This document shows positions 7,973 through 16,298 of a DNA stretch of 64,000 nucleotides, piece by piece. The notes beneath the pieces are model-generated. The model was given only the letters and a program-made list of their open reading frames with translations. It was not told where the DNA came from and did no database searches. Each line of letters begins with the position of its first letter. The stretch's first letter is position 1. Source of the stretch: Synechococcus sp. RS9909 (GTDB taxonomy: Bacteria; Cyanobacteriota; Cyanobacteriia; PCC-6307; Cyanobiaceae); contig NZ_CP047943.1 of the NCBI RefSeq assembly GCF_014279595.1, positions 1,920,422 through 1,984,421 of the forward strand. Direction: 5' to 3'. Position numbers and translations under genes: made by a program.

Positions 7973-8149
7973 TTAACGGGGCACGTTACGGGTGCGACGG
8001 CGGGCTTGCTGCTCGCTGGTCCAGGCAGCCCAGTGGCGCCACTCCACTTCACTGGCGGGCTGCACAGCGGCCACCAGAGCGTTATCGGTCCAGTAGTCGG
8101 GCGAGTCGAGGGTGCCCAGATGGATCGGGCAGGAGGGTCCGGCTTTCAT
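7973..8149 (-). CDS. Small protein, 58 aa, unknown function
   Basis: A 58-codon frame begins MKAGPSCPIHLG and ends RTRNVPR, 10 bp upstream of the M32 carboxypeptidase start on the same strand. It contains a CPIH motif, two tryptophan-rich segments (YWTDN and WRHWAAW) and a basic tail. There is no signal peptide or membrane span. Position and spacing suggest cotranscription with the peptidase gene. No family recognised. Confidence 0.6.
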   Translation of the reverse strand: MKAGPSCPIHLGTLDSPDYWTDNALVAAVQPASEVEWRHWAAWTSEQQARRRTRNVPR

Positions 8150-8223
8150 GGCAGTTCTTTCGATTGTCTTAAGCTTGGCTCAGCTTGGGACGCATCGGCA
8201 AGGGGTGCAGCCCGCCGCAACCG

Positions 8224-8475
8224 TCAGTCGACCACCTCACCGTCGACGGTGATCTCAAAATCAATGCCGAAGCGGTGGGCGGTGGCGCGAAAACGCCGCG
8301 CCAGCTCGATGAACAGCTTCTTCACCAAGGCATCGTCGAAGTCGTAGATCTCGAGATTGGCCGTCTTGGCCACAGCCTGCAGAGCCTCGATCAGCTTCTC
8401 CACCCGCGGCGCGAACACCTTGCCGAAACGGGCGCGCTTCTCGGCGGCACTATTGAAATCAGGCGTTGCCGCCAT
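8224..8475 (-). CDS. Conserved hypothetical protein, 83 aa
   Basis: From the ATG at 8475 the protein starts MAATPDFNSAAEKRARFGKVF. It is a soluble, mostly helical protein rich in Lys, Arg and Glu, with a central IYDFDDALVKKLF segment and ending in FEITVDGEVVD. Such small cytoplasmic proteins of unknown function are common in picocyanobacteria. It is divergent from the hydrolase gene at 8541, with 65 bp between the starts that must hold both promoters. Function unknown. Confidence 0.65.
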   Translation of the reverse strand: MAATPDFNSAAEKRARFGKVFAPRVEKLIEALQAVAKTANLEIYDFDDALVKKLFIELARRFRATAHRFGIDFEITVDGEVVD

Positions 8476-8540
8476 CGCAGTCGGATTCCTGAGGGATCCG
8501 GGCAGTCTGGTGCACATCCTTCGCCTCGACAGAGCCGCCG

Positions 8541-9455
8541 GTGCCCCTGCCGATCGTCTACCACCCGCGCTACTCGACTCCACTGCCCAGCAGCCATCGC
8601 TTCCCGATGGCGAAATTCCGCCTCCTGCATGACCTGCTGCTGGAACGCGGCTGGATCAGGCCCGATGCGGTGAAACGGCCCGTGAGCATCGCCCGCCGCG
8701 ACCTCGAACGCATTCACGATCGCTCTTATCACCAGGCCTTCAGCCGAGGACAGCTCGGCCGGGCTGAACAACGCCGGATCGGGCTTCCGAACAGCCATGC
8801 CCTAGTGCAACGCACCTGGTTGGCGGTGGGCGGCACCCTGCTGACGGCGCGGCTGGCCTTGCGTCATGGCATCGCCTCCCACCTGGCCGGTGGCACCCAT
8901 CACGCCCATCCCGGCTATGGCAGCGGCTTCTGCATTTTCAACGACTGCGCTGTGACCGCCGCCGTGCTGCTGGCCGAGGGGGCCGTGAAGCGACTGATGG
9001 TGGTGGATCTGGATGTGCACCAGGGCGACGGCACCGCGGCCTGTTTCGCGACGGATCCCAGGGTGTTCACCCTCTCGGTGCACGCCCAGAGCAACTTTCC
9101 GCTCCGCAAGGGCCGCAGTGACCTGGATCTGCCCCTGGCCGACGGCACGGACGATGCGACCTACCTCAGCACGATCGGCGATCGCCTTCCCGATCGGCTC
9201 GACACCGTCCGCCCCGATCTGGTGCTGTACAACGCCGGTGTGGATCCCCACAGAAACGACCGACTCGGGCGCCTGGCTCTCAGCGATGAAGGACTGCTGC
9301 ATCGCGATCGGCTCGTCCTCGATGCCTGCCTGCGCCGCAACATTCCAGTGGCAACGGTGATCGGCGGTGGATATGACGCACTCGAGCCCTTGGTGCAACG
9401 GCACGCCCTGATCATTCGCGCCGCGCTCGAGCAGGCCCGTTTACACGGACTCTGA
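8541..9455 (+). CDS. Histone-deacetylase-family hydrolase
   Basis: This 304-residue protein has the arginase/deacetylase fold shared by histone deacetylases, acetoin-utilisation proteins and polyamine deacetylases. The general base pair HHAH lies at residues 120-123, the zinc ligands in DLDVHQGDGT at 156-165, and a third ligand in NAGVDPH near residue 230; a GGGY motif follows near the end. All catalytic residues appear intact. In bacteria the substrate is usually a small acetylated amine or an acetylated protein lysine; sequence does not decide. The start is a GTG at 8541, giving MPLPIVYHPRYS, the usual N-terminus of this family. Confidence 0.9.
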   Translation: MPLPIVYHPRYSTPLPSSHRFPMAKFRLLHDLLLERGWIRPDAVKRPVSIARRDLERIHDRSYHQAFSRGQLGRAEQRRIGLPNSHALVQRTWLAVGGTLLTARLALRHGIASHLAGGTHHAHPGYGSGFCIFNDCAVTAAVLLAEGAVKRLMVVDLDVHQGDGTAACFATDPRVFTLSVHAQSNFPLRKGRSDLDLPLADGTDDATYLSTIGDRLPDRLDTVRPDLVLYNAGVDPHRNDRLGRLALSDEGLLHRDRLVLDACLRRNIPVATVIGGGYDALEPLVQRHALIIRAALEQARLHGL

Positions 9456-9465
9456 CGGGGGGCGT

Positions 9466-9711
9466 TCATTTTTTGCGGCAGTAGCCGCCTCCCACATTCA
9501 TCCAGCCACTCGGGCAGGCCTTGCCGTTGGTGGGCTGCACCGTGTAGCTCATCACACCCAGGGTGCTGCACTTGCCGTTGAAGGTGTCGACATACCCCAT
9601 CGGGCAGAGGTCGGCGATCTTGGGAACCACCCGCTGCGCCCGCGCCGAAGCAAACACAGAGGCAAGGCCGACGCCGACCAGCACAAGAGCGAGATTGCTT
9701 GGGCTCTTCAC
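9466..9711 (-). CDS. Small secreted protein with duplicated Cys motif, 81 aa
   Basis: A GTG start gives MKSPSNLAL..., a hydrophobic signal peptide with a likely cleavage after ASARA (residue 25). The mature part holds four cysteines in two similar units: C-P-M-G-Y...N-G-K-C and C-P-S-G-W...G-G-Y-C. Each unit would form a short disulfide loop in the periplasm or outside the cell. The protein ends with basic residues (RKK). It converges on the deacetylase-like gene, with 10 bp between the stops. No function is known to me. Confidence 0.7.
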   Translation of the reverse strand: MKSPSNLALVLVGVGLASVFASARAQRVVPKIADLCPMGYVDTFNGKCSTLGVMSYTVQPTNGKACPSGWMNVGGGYCRKK

Positions 9712-9767
9712 ACCAGGCTGGGCGCAACGGCTTCAAGATTAAGGCTGAGATCCCGACAGACACAGCC

Positions 9768-10058
9768 ATGCTTGCCACCCTGCTGAGCCCTGAGGAGCGT
9801 GCGGCCCTGCGCACGGAGCTGCCCCTCTGGGCTGTGGTGGACGGACAGCTGGAACGGCGCTGGCAGTTCAGAGACTTCAACGAAGCCTGGGGCTTCATGA
9901 GCCGGGTGGCGCTCTTGGCTGAGGCGATGAACCATCACCCCGACTGGAGCAATGTGTACGCCACGGTGACGATCCGGCTGCACACCCACGATCTGGGAGG
10001 ACTGTCGACTCTCGATGTGGAGCTGGCGCAAGCGATCGATCGGCTCACGCCAGCCTGA
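9768..10058 (+). CDS. phhB: Pterin-4a-carbinolamine dehydratase
   Basis: The 96-residue protein has the family signature around the active-site histidines, N-H-H-P-D-W at 55-60 and T-H-D at 73-75. It dehydrates 4a-hydroxytetrahydropterin during recycling of tetrahydrobiopterin. Members in bacteria without phenylalanine hydroxylase are thought to act in other pterin pathways such as molybdopterin or folate. The ATG at 9768 yields the usual compact length. It lies 60 bp upstream of a COG0523 GTPase on the same strand. Confidence 0.9.
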   Translation: MLATLLSPEERAALRTELPLWAVVDGQLERRWQFRDFNEAWGFMSRVALLAEAMNHHPDWSNVYATVTIRLHTHDLGGLSTLDVELAQAIDRLTPA

Positions 10059-10118
10059 CGCCCCGCACTCGCACCTGCCAGCATGGAGAGCTGTGGCCTG
10101 GCCTTCCCCGAATCGACC

Positions 10119-11222
10119 ATGACAGCCTCTACGACCAGCGGCGTTCCGGTGACCATCCTCACCGGCTTTCTGGGGGCCGGCAAAACCACCCTTCTGAATC
10201 ACATCCTCAGCAATCAAGACGGCGTCAAGACCGCCGTTCTGGTGAATGAATTCGGCGAGATCGGCATCGACAACGACCTGGTGGTGAGCACCGGTGACGA
10301 CATGGTGGAGCTGAGCAACGGCTGCATCTGTTGCTCGATCAACGGAGAACTGTTGGACGCGGTGGATCGCATCCTGGAGCGTCCGGACCCCATCGACTAC
10401 CTGGTCGTGGAAACCACGGGTCTGGCGGATCCACTCCCAGTGGCCATGACGTTTCTGGGCAGCGAGCTGCGGGATCAGACCCGGCTCGACTCGATCATCA
10501 CGCTCATCGACGCGGAGAATTTCGGTGCGGAGGTGCTCGAGACCGAAGTGGGCCGCTCGCAGGTGATCTACGGCGACATCCTGCTGCTCAACAAGACCGA
10601 TCTGGTGAGCGAAGAACGGCTGCAGGCGATTGAAGCCAGCCTGAAAGAGGTGAAGCAGGACGCCCGCATCCTGCGCGCTGTGAAAGGCGGTGTGCCGCTG
10701 CCCCTGCTCCTGAGCGTGGGGCTGTTCGAATCCGATCGGGTGGTGAACGCTGCCGATGATCCCAGCCTCGATCACAGCGCCTGCGACCACGACCATGGCC
10801 ACTGCAGCCATGACCACGAAGGCGACCAGGGGCACAACCATCACCATGGGCACAGTCATGAGCATGGACACAGTCATGACCATGGGCACAGCCATGATGC
10901 TGGCGACCATCTGGCGATCGAGGGGTTCACCTCTCTGTCCTTCAGCAGTGATGGGCCCTTCGCCCTGCGCAAATTTCAGAATTTCCTCGACAATCAGTTG
11001 CCGGCCTCCGTGTTCCGGGCCAAGGGCATCCTCTGGTTCAACGAAAGTGAACGCCGCCACGTGTTTCATCTGGCCGGCAAACGCTTCTCGATCGATGACA
11101 GTGACTGGCCTGGCGCCCGCAAGAACCAGCTGGTGCTGATCGGCCGTGATCTGGATCACGCCACCCTGCGCCGGCAACTCCAGGCCTGCGTGGCCAAGGA
11201 CGCCGGCCAGGGGTTCGCCTGA
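10119..11222 (+). CDS. COG0523 (CobW/YjiA/Zng1-like) metal-chaperone GTPase with His-rich stretch
   Basis: The 367-residue protein has a Walker A GFLGAGKTT at 16-24, the metal-binding C-x-C-C motif (GCICC, residues 68-72), a Walker B-like VETTGLADP and the guanine-specificity motif NKTD. Residues about 217-264 form a very His/Asp-rich linker with repeated G-H-S-H units, typical of zinc-handling members. A CobW C-terminal domain follows. COG0523 proteins deliver zinc or other metals to client enzymes. The nearby phhB encodes a known genomic companion of this family. No CobN or other late B12 gene is adjacent, so a zinc role is more likely than cobalt. I chose the ATG at 10119; a longer start at 10083 lacks family support. 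Confidence 0.88.
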   Translation: MTASTTSGVPVTILTGFLGAGKTTLLNHILSNQDGVKTAVLVNEFGEIGIDNDLVVSTGDDMVELSNGCICCSINGELLDAVDRILERPDPIDYLVVETTGLADPLPVAMTFLGSELRDQTRLDSIITLIDAENFGAEVLETEVGRSQVIYGDILLLNKTDLVSEERLQAIEASLKEVKQDARILRAVKGGVPLPLLLSVGLFESDRVVNAADDPSLDHSACDHDHGHCSHDHEGDQGHNHHHGHSHEHGHSHDHGHSHDAGDHLAIEGFTSLSFSSDGPFALRKFQNFLDNQLPASVFRAKGILWFNESERRHVFHLAGKRFSIDDSDWPGARKNQLVLIGRDLDHATLRRQLQACVAKDAGQGFA

Positions 11223-11292
11223 GATTCCGATGCAACAGGCACAGGCGAAAGGGCTCTGAGGTGATTAGGGTGACGGTTCAACGGGAGAGAGC

Positions 11293-11442
11293 ATGGTTGA
11301 AGTTCTCGCGGCAAGCACGCTTCTGACCGTGCTGGGGCTGGCCCTCTGGTTTCTGGCAGATTCCGATGACGACAACAGCGGCGGCGGCCTGATGGAACCC
11401 GCCCTGGTGCCGGTCCCTGTGCGGCATCAGGGCCGCTCCTGA
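11293..11442 (+). CDS. Small membrane protein, 49 aa
   Basis: A 49-codon frame starts MVEVLAASTL, contains one hydrophobic helix (residues 4-21) and then an acidic DSDDDN cluster followed by a glycine-rich and proline/valine tail. It sits between the metal chaperone gene and a clear terminator, so it is likely the end of that transcript or its own unit. Function unknown; the organisation (short helix plus acidic linker) is that of many thylakoid or plasma-membrane micropeptides. Confidence 0.6.
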   Translation: MVEVLAASTLLTVLGLALWFLADSDDDNSGGGLMEPALVPVPVRHQGRS

Positions 11443-11464
11443 GCAGGCCTTCGTGACTTCGCAA

Positions 11465-11487
11465 CCCCGCGAAAGCGGGGTTTTTTT
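11465..11487 (+). terminator. Rho-independent terminator
   Basis: A perfect 6-bp GC stem (CCCCGC/GCGGGG) with a GAAA tetraloop is followed by seven T residues. It ends the cobW-side transcript and insulates the iron transporter genes that start 60 bp further on. Confidence 0.92.
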
Positions 11488-11514
11488 AATGCCCACCCAC
11501 AGACGGCGAGCTAT

Positions 11515-11529
11515 TGCGTATCATTCTCA
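11515..11529. promoter_or_regulatory. Possible Fur box upstream of futA
   Basis: Read on the minus strand the site is TGAGAATGATACGCA, which matches about 10 of 14 informative bases of the 7-1-7 Fur consensus, with the left half-site nearly perfect. It lies 18 bp before the futA start codon, the expected place for repression by Fe-Fur. A chance match is possible given the weak right half. Confidence 0.45.
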
Positions 11530-11547
11530 GGCAATCGCCGCTCGCAA

Positions 11548-12585
11548 ATGCGGATCACTCGCAAAACCGCCGGTCGGAATGCCGGCCTGCTCGCCCTGCT
11601 CCTGGCATCGTCCGGCCTGCTCGCCGCCTGCACCACATCGGGCCGCCAAGAGATCGGCGTCTACTCCGGACGGCATTACAACACCGACAAGGCGCTTTAC
11701 GAGCAGTTCACAGCCGAAACCGGCATCAAGGTGAAGCTGCTGGAAGCCAAAGACGATGCCCTGATTGAGCGACTGCGCAATGAGGGCAGCAACTCGCCCG
11801 CCGACGTGTTGATCCTGGCCGACGCGGCGCGACTGGACCGCGCCGCCGACCTCGACCTGTTTCAAACCGTGGATTCAGCCGCGCTGGAAGCGGCTGTGCC
11901 AAGCGATCTGCGCGATCCAAACAACCGCTGGTTTGGCCTGACCCGGCGCCTGCGCGCGCCGATCATCAACCCTGCCCAGGTCACCCCCACCGAGGTGAAC
12001 AGCTACCGCAAGTTGGCGGACCCGGCCCTGCAAGGGCGACTCTGTCTGCGCAACCGTCGCAGCGTCTACAACCAGTCGTTGGTGGCCTTCATGATTGATC
12101 GCGTAGGGGAAGAGGCCACCGCCGACTGGATCAAAGGGATGGTGGCGAATCTCGCTCAGCCGATGTTCAGCAGCGACACGCCGATGATCCGCGCCGTTGC
12201 TCAGGGAAAATGCGGCGTCGCCCTGGCCAACACCTACTACCTGGGCCGTCTGCAGGCTGGGAAAAAAGGCGAAGAAGACCGCGCGCTCTCAAGCAAGGTG
12301 GCTGTGGTTTGGCCCGACCCAGTGCACGTCAACATCACCGGTGGCGGCGTTACCAGCAGCAGCTCGCGTCCCAAGGCGGCCCAACAATTCCTGGAATTTC
12401 TCGTCTCCAACAAATCCCAGGGGGGCTATGCCGCCGCGAACCATGAATACCCTTTGCGGGGCTTCGGCAATGATCCGATCGTGAGCGCCTGGGGACCGTT
12501 CCAGCAGGCGGACGTGTCGGCCGCCCGGCTCGGCGAACTGAACGGCAAGGCCCTCGATCTGATGACAGCCAACGGCTGGCAATGA
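11548..12585 (+). CDS. futA: Iron(III) ABC transporter substrate-binding lipoprotein
   Basis: This 345-residue protein binds ferric iron outside the inner membrane and passes it to the FutB permease. Residues 1-28 form a lipoprotein signal with lipobox LAAC (Cys28). The mature part starts with the family strand EIGVYSGRHYNTD, and the tyrosine pair of the iron site occurs in NTYYLGR near residue 230. It ends NDPIVSAWGPFQ..., like IdiA/FutA proteins. The stop overlaps the futB ATG by 4 bp. No ATPase gene (futC) is adjacent, as is common in cyanobacteria where it lies elsewhere. Confidence 0.93.
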   Translation: MRITRKTAGRNAGLLALLLASSGLLAACTTSGRQEIGVYSGRHYNTDKALYEQFTAETGIKVKLLEAKDDALIERLRNEGSNSPADVLILADAARLDRAADLDLFQTVDSAALEAAVPSDLRDPNNRWFGLTRRLRAPIINPAQVTPTEVNSYRKLADPALQGRLCLRNRRSVYNQSLVAFMIDRVGEEATADWIKGMVANLAQPMFSSDTPMIRAVAQGKCGVALANTYYLGRLQAGKKGEEDRALSSKVAVVWPDPVHVNITGGGVTSSSSRPKAAQQFLEFLVSNKSQGGYAAANHEYPLRGFGNDPIVSAWGPFQQADVSAARLGELNGKALDLMTANGWQ

Positions 12586-14150
12586 GTGTTTCCCCCCTGG
12601 CAGCCGGCGACCGCCCGACCTGGCAACCAGGGCGGCGCCTGCTCAGCGGCGTCGCCCTGCTGCTCGCCCTGCTCGCTCTCTGGCCGATCGGAGGGCTTCT
12701 GGGTGAAGGCCTTCAGGGACTGCTGAACGGCTCTGCCCAACTGGGGCCTGACGGCGGCGCCCAGCTGCGCGGCACGACCCTGCTGTTGCTGGGCACCGCC
12801 CTGCTCGGTGGTGCCCTCGGTACCGCCAACGGCTGGCTTCTCGCCAACTGCCGCTTCCCGGGCCGGCGCCTGCTCCGCGTTGCCCAGCTGCTCCCCCTGG
12901 CCAGTCCCTCCTATCTCCTGGCCGCCACACTGGTCGACCTCGGCAGCCGTCAGGGGCTACGCATTCACGGCCTCGGCTGGGGGGTGCTGGTGATGGCCCT
13001 GAGCACCTACCCCTATGTGTTTCTGTTGAGCACCGAAAGTTTCACCATCTGCGGCAGGCGACAGCTGGAAGCATGCCGCTGCCTCGGCGTGGGGCCCTGG
13101 AACAGCTTTCGGCGCATCGCCCTGCCCCTCGCTCTGCCTGCGATCGGTGCCGGCATCGCCCTGATGGGGATGGAGGTGGTGAATGAACTGGGCGCCGTGC
13201 AGTTGCTCGGCATCCCCAGCCTGTCGGACGGCATCCTCCAGGCTTGGCAGGCCGAAGGCAATCCCGCCGGGGCCGTCGGCCTCGCCCTGATCACGCTGTG
13301 CATCGTGATGGTGCTGCTGGTAGGGGAACGCCGGCTGCGCCGGCGCAGCCGGCGCTGGACTGAGGGGGTGGCCGGGGGTGAATCACCGGCCTGGCCCCTG
13401 CAGGGGCAACGGGCTCTTGGCGCCCAGGTCCTTGGCTTCGTGCCGCCTCTGCTCAGCCTCGGCATTCCCCTGCTCTGGACCGCCCGCAACCTGGACCAAC
13501 TCCGAGCCGGATTCAGCGGGGAATTGCTGCAGCTCACCGTCCGCAGCCTCGGGCTCGGCCTGGCGGCCGCGGGGCTGGCGGTGGCCGCCGCACTCGTGCT
13601 GGCGATCGCCAAACGCTGGAGCAGCGCAGCCTGGTTGCGCAGCCTCACCTTTCTCGCTGGCGTCGGCTACGCCGTTCCCGGCGCGGTGCTCGCCCTGGCC
13701 CTGCTCCTGCTCGGCTCCCCCTGGCGGCTGGCCCCCTTGCTGCTGCTGCTCTGGGGCTACAGCGATCGCTTCCTCGCCGTAGCCAAGGGGGGCTTGGACG
13801 CCGCGCTGGAGCGGTTATCACCCAGCCTGGATGAGGCGGCCACCGGGCTGGGTTGCCGTTGGCCCGCCGTGCTGCAGCGCATCCACCTTCCCCTGCTGCG
13901 CGGCCCTTTGGCGGTGGGCGCCCTGCTGGTGTTCGTCGACACCGTGAAGGAACTGCCCCTCACCTTCGCCCTGCGTCCCTTCGACTTCGACACCCTGTCG
14001 GTGCGGGTGTTCCAGTACGCCAGCGATGAACGCCTGGCCGCCGCCCTCTGGCCAGCGCTGATGATCCTGACGCTTGGACTCATCGCCGCCCTGGCCCTGA
14101 TCCCTGGCCTGGAGCGACAGGGCCGGGATCAAGCACCCAGCAGGGGCTGA
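12582..14150 (+). CDS. futB: Iron(III) ABC transporter permease, two-module
   Basis: The 522-residue protein contains two fused permease modules of the binding-protein-dependent type, each with about six membrane helices. Each module has the cytoplasmic EAA-type loop that contacts the ATPase: EACRCLGVGPWNSFRRIALPLA in outline near residue 165, and DEAATGLGCRWPAVLQRIHLP in outline near residue 415. The central loop (about 245-270) is strongly basic. Translation is coupled to futA through the ATGA overlap. The 3' end overlaps the convergent PhoX-like gene by 22 bp. Confidence 0.92.
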   Translation: MSVSPLAAGDRPTWQPGRRLLSGVALLLALLALWPIGGLLGEGLQGLLNGSAQLGPDGGAQLRGTTLLLLGTALLGGALGTANGWLLANCRFPGRRLLRVAQLLPLASPSYLLAATLVDLGSRQGLRIHGLGWGVLVMALSTYPYVFLLSTESFTICGRRQLEACRCLGVGPWNSFRRIALPLALPAIGAGIALMGMEVVNELGAVQLLGIPSLSDGILQAWQAEGNPAGAVGLALITLCIVMVLLVGERRLRRRSRRWTEGVAGGESPAWPLQGQRALGAQVLGFVPPLLSLGIPLLWTARNLDQLRAGFSGELLQLTVRSLGLGLAAAGLAVAAALVLAIAKRWSSAAWLRSLTFLAGVGYAVPGAVLALALLLLGSPWRLAPLLLLLWGYSDRFLAVAKGGLDAALERLSPSLDEAATGLGCRWPAVLQRIHLPLLRGPLAVGALLVFVDTVKELPLTFALRPFDFDTLSVRVFQYASDERLAAALWPALMILTLGLIAALALIPGLERQGRDQAPSRG

Positions 14151-16270
14151 CCATTGCGCCGCTGCACCGCCACCACACCCGGGCGAGGTGGCCGTCCCGG
14201 CGCCTGGGACGGCCAGTTCGACCCCAGCGGCACCCGGCGCAACTGCTCGATCGTGCCCCCCTGCCGATCCTGCAGGCGATGGGCCTGAAACTCCTCCGAG
14301 CCCGGCTGGCGCCGGCCCTGCACCTCGCCGGGATGCTGCACCGCCAGGAACAGGGCCCGCTCCTGCTGATCGAGGCTCACGCCGCAGAGCTCGCATTCCA
14401 TCGGGCCGGTGGCAAAACAGGCGGCTGTCTCCCCATCCCCAGCACGGGGCACGAACCAGCAACTGTTGTTGCCGAACTGGTCGCTGGCCGCTGACTTGGC
14501 GGAACGGTCCGTGACGATCCAGAGGTTGCCCTGCCGGTCGATCGCCAGGTTGTCGGGATTGGTGAAGCCAAGCCCTCCAGCCCAGGGTTCACCACCGGTG
14601 ACAGCCATGCGCCAGCGAAAACCACGGCCTGGGACTGGATCGTCACTCAGGCGCATGACCCAGCCATGCGCCCAGCTGGCTTCACCGGAAGGGCCACGGA
14701 AAATGGCCGGATCAGCTCCACCACGGCTGCCGGGTGCCCCGGAGGTGAACGCCACCAGCAGGTCGCCGCTCACCGGATCAATCTCGGTGTCCTCCGGTCG
14801 GGCCGTGGGCGTTGCGCCAGCGGCGGAGGCCGCCAGATGGGCATCGATCAGGATCGCCCCCTGCAACGCTTCGCCGTCTCCGCGATACAGGGCCGCCAGG
14901 GTTGGAAAGCGCTTGGCGTAGGCGATCACGGCCGCATCGTCGCGAAACAGTTCCCCTCCCGCCTGCAGTCGATCGGAATGGGGCAAATCCACCGGGCAGG
15001 AGAGCCCGGCCGCCTGATAACGGCCGGGACGGAACGGCTGCACGGGGGTCTCTGGACGCAGGGGCAACCACTCGCCGGTGCCATTGGCGGCGAAACGGGC
15101 CACCTGCAGCTCACCGGCTTCGAGCAGTCGGGAATTGGCGGGATCCTCCGGCCGGCTCACCCGGCCGGAGCTGACGAATCGATAGAGATGGCCGCCGCGG
15201 CGATCGCAGCCGGAATACACCACGAGGGGCGCACCGGCGACCGCGCGCACAGCCACCGCCTCATGGCGAAAACGGCCGAGAGCGCTGTGCTTCCGCACCG
15301 GGGCCGCCGGATCCTTCGGATCGATTTCCACCATCCAACCGTATTTGTTTCCAGCCAACCCATAGGGATTGCCGAGACCGGCCAGGGTCGTGGCCCGGCA
15401 CACGAAGGGCAGGGTCGACGGGGGAGCAGCACTGCCATCGGCAAACACCGCCTCCGGCACCTGCGATTGGAAATTCTCCTCAGCGCTGAGCACCGTGCCC
15501 CAGGGGGTGGTGCCGCCGGCACAGTTGGCGAATGTACCCACCACCGCCGCACCCAGGCCATCGGCATAGCCCAGGCACTGCGGCGCCATGAACACCGCCG
15601 TGGCGGGGCCTGTGATCGGCAGACGCGCCCCGGGGTCGCGCCAACCGGCCAGACCATCCACGCGCCGCTCGCGCCGGTCGGGCGTCCGCTGCCAGATGCC
15701 GCTGCCCTGGCGCTGCAGGTGAATCACCCCAAGCCCGAGATCGGCCATGGCCTGAGCGCTGACAGCCCGGATCGTCGCCAGCAGAGGATCGTTGGCCGGC
15801 AGGCTGCTGCAGTCGATCACCCCCTGGCGTGACGCCAGAGCCGCCACAAGCTCGCCCCAGGGCAGGGGCTGACCCACCACCTCCGCGAAACCGTCGCTCC
15901 AGGGGATCGGACTGATGTATTCGAAATTGACGCTGAGCAGGGCCTCGTTCAAGCCGAGGGGAACAAAGCCGAGGTAATCGTTGTTGAAGCCGAAACGCCC
16001 CGTCGCCAGGGGATCCCCCCAGGCAGCCAGCAGGTCACTGCGGAAGCCCTCCGGAACGACCAGCCGATCCTCCACCGCCACCTCGCGATAGGCACGCTGT
16101 TGCTGGGCCGCCGACAGGCCATCGCTGTTGACGGGCAGCGGTGTGGCCACGGGTTGAAACGGCCAGGGCCCTGCCTCCTGGGCTGAAGCCGCCAGCCCAT
16201 CGGCGGCGCGGCTGGCGATCCAACCGGCACCTCCAAGGCCGAGGAGGCTGAGCACGGAGCGGCGGCGCAT
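14129..16270 (-). CDS. PhoX-like (DUF839) alkaline phosphatase family protein, probably Tat-exported
   Basis: This 713-residue protein starts MRRRSVLSLLGLGG, a twin-arginine-type signal with a hydrophobic core and AxA-like cleavage region (GLAAS). The body has DUF839/PhoX hallmarks: DRLVVPEGFRSDLLAAWGDP in outline near residue 48, FGFNNDYLGFVPL near 93, the acidic NCAGGTTPWGTVLSAEEN segment near 252, and NPDNLAIDRQGNLWIVTD near 575. PhoX enzymes are calcium-iron phosphatases that release phosphate from organic esters in the periplasm. The tatC gene at 46601 supplies the export system. It follows the esterase-like gene by 28 bp and is probably cotranscribed with it. Confidence 0.85.
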   Translation of the reverse strand: MRRRSVLSLLGLGGAGWIASRAADGLAASAQEAGPWPFQPVATPLPVNSDGLSAAQQQRAYREVAVEDRLVVPEGFRSDLLAAWGDPLATGRFGFNNDYLGFVPLGLNEALLSVNFEYISPIPWSDGFAEVVGQPLPWGELVAALASRQGVIDCSSLPANDPLLATIRAVSAQAMADLGLGVIHLQRQGSGIWQRTPDRRERRVDGLAGWRDPGARLPITGPATAVFMAPQCLGYADGLGAAVVGTFANCAGGTTPWGTVLSAEENFQSQVPEAVFADGSAAPPSTLPFVCRATTLAGLGNPYGLAGNKYGWMVEIDPKDPAAPVRKHSALGRFRHEAVAVRAVAGAPLVVYSGCDRRGGHLYRFVSSGRVSRPEDPANSRLLEAGELQVARFAANGTGEWLPLRPETPVQPFRPGRYQAAGLSCPVDLPHSDRLQAGGELFRDDAAVIAYAKRFPTLAALYRGDGEALQGAILIDAHLAASAAGATPTARPEDTEIDPVSGDLLVAFTSGAPGSRGGADPAIFRGPSGEASWAHGWVMRLSDDPVPGRGFRWRMAVTGGEPWAGGLGFTNPDNLAIDRQGNLWIVTDRSAKSAASDQFGNNSCWFVPRAGDGETAACFATGPMECELCGVSLDQQERALFLAVQHPGEVQGRRQPGSEEFQAHRLQDRQGGTIEQLRRVPLGSNWPSQAPGRPPRPGVVAVQRRNGQPLLGA

Positions 16271-16298
16271 GGGAAGCGAAAGAGCGAGGAGCGGAGGG

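Noticed and set aside
10771-10910. Repeated short units in the COG0523 gene suggestive of a CRISPR or tandem array
   Set aside because: The units encode a continuous His/Asp-rich linker in frame and vary in length; there are no direct repeats with unique spacers.
9708-11177. A 489-codon minus-strand frame antisense to the COG0523 gene
   Set aside because: Its striking Met/Val repeat is just the complement of the His-rich linker. No start or motif supports it.
14666-15832. A 388-codon plus-strand frame inside the PhoX-like gene
   Set aside because: Antisense shadow of a strong coding frame; composition and lack of motifs argue against coding.
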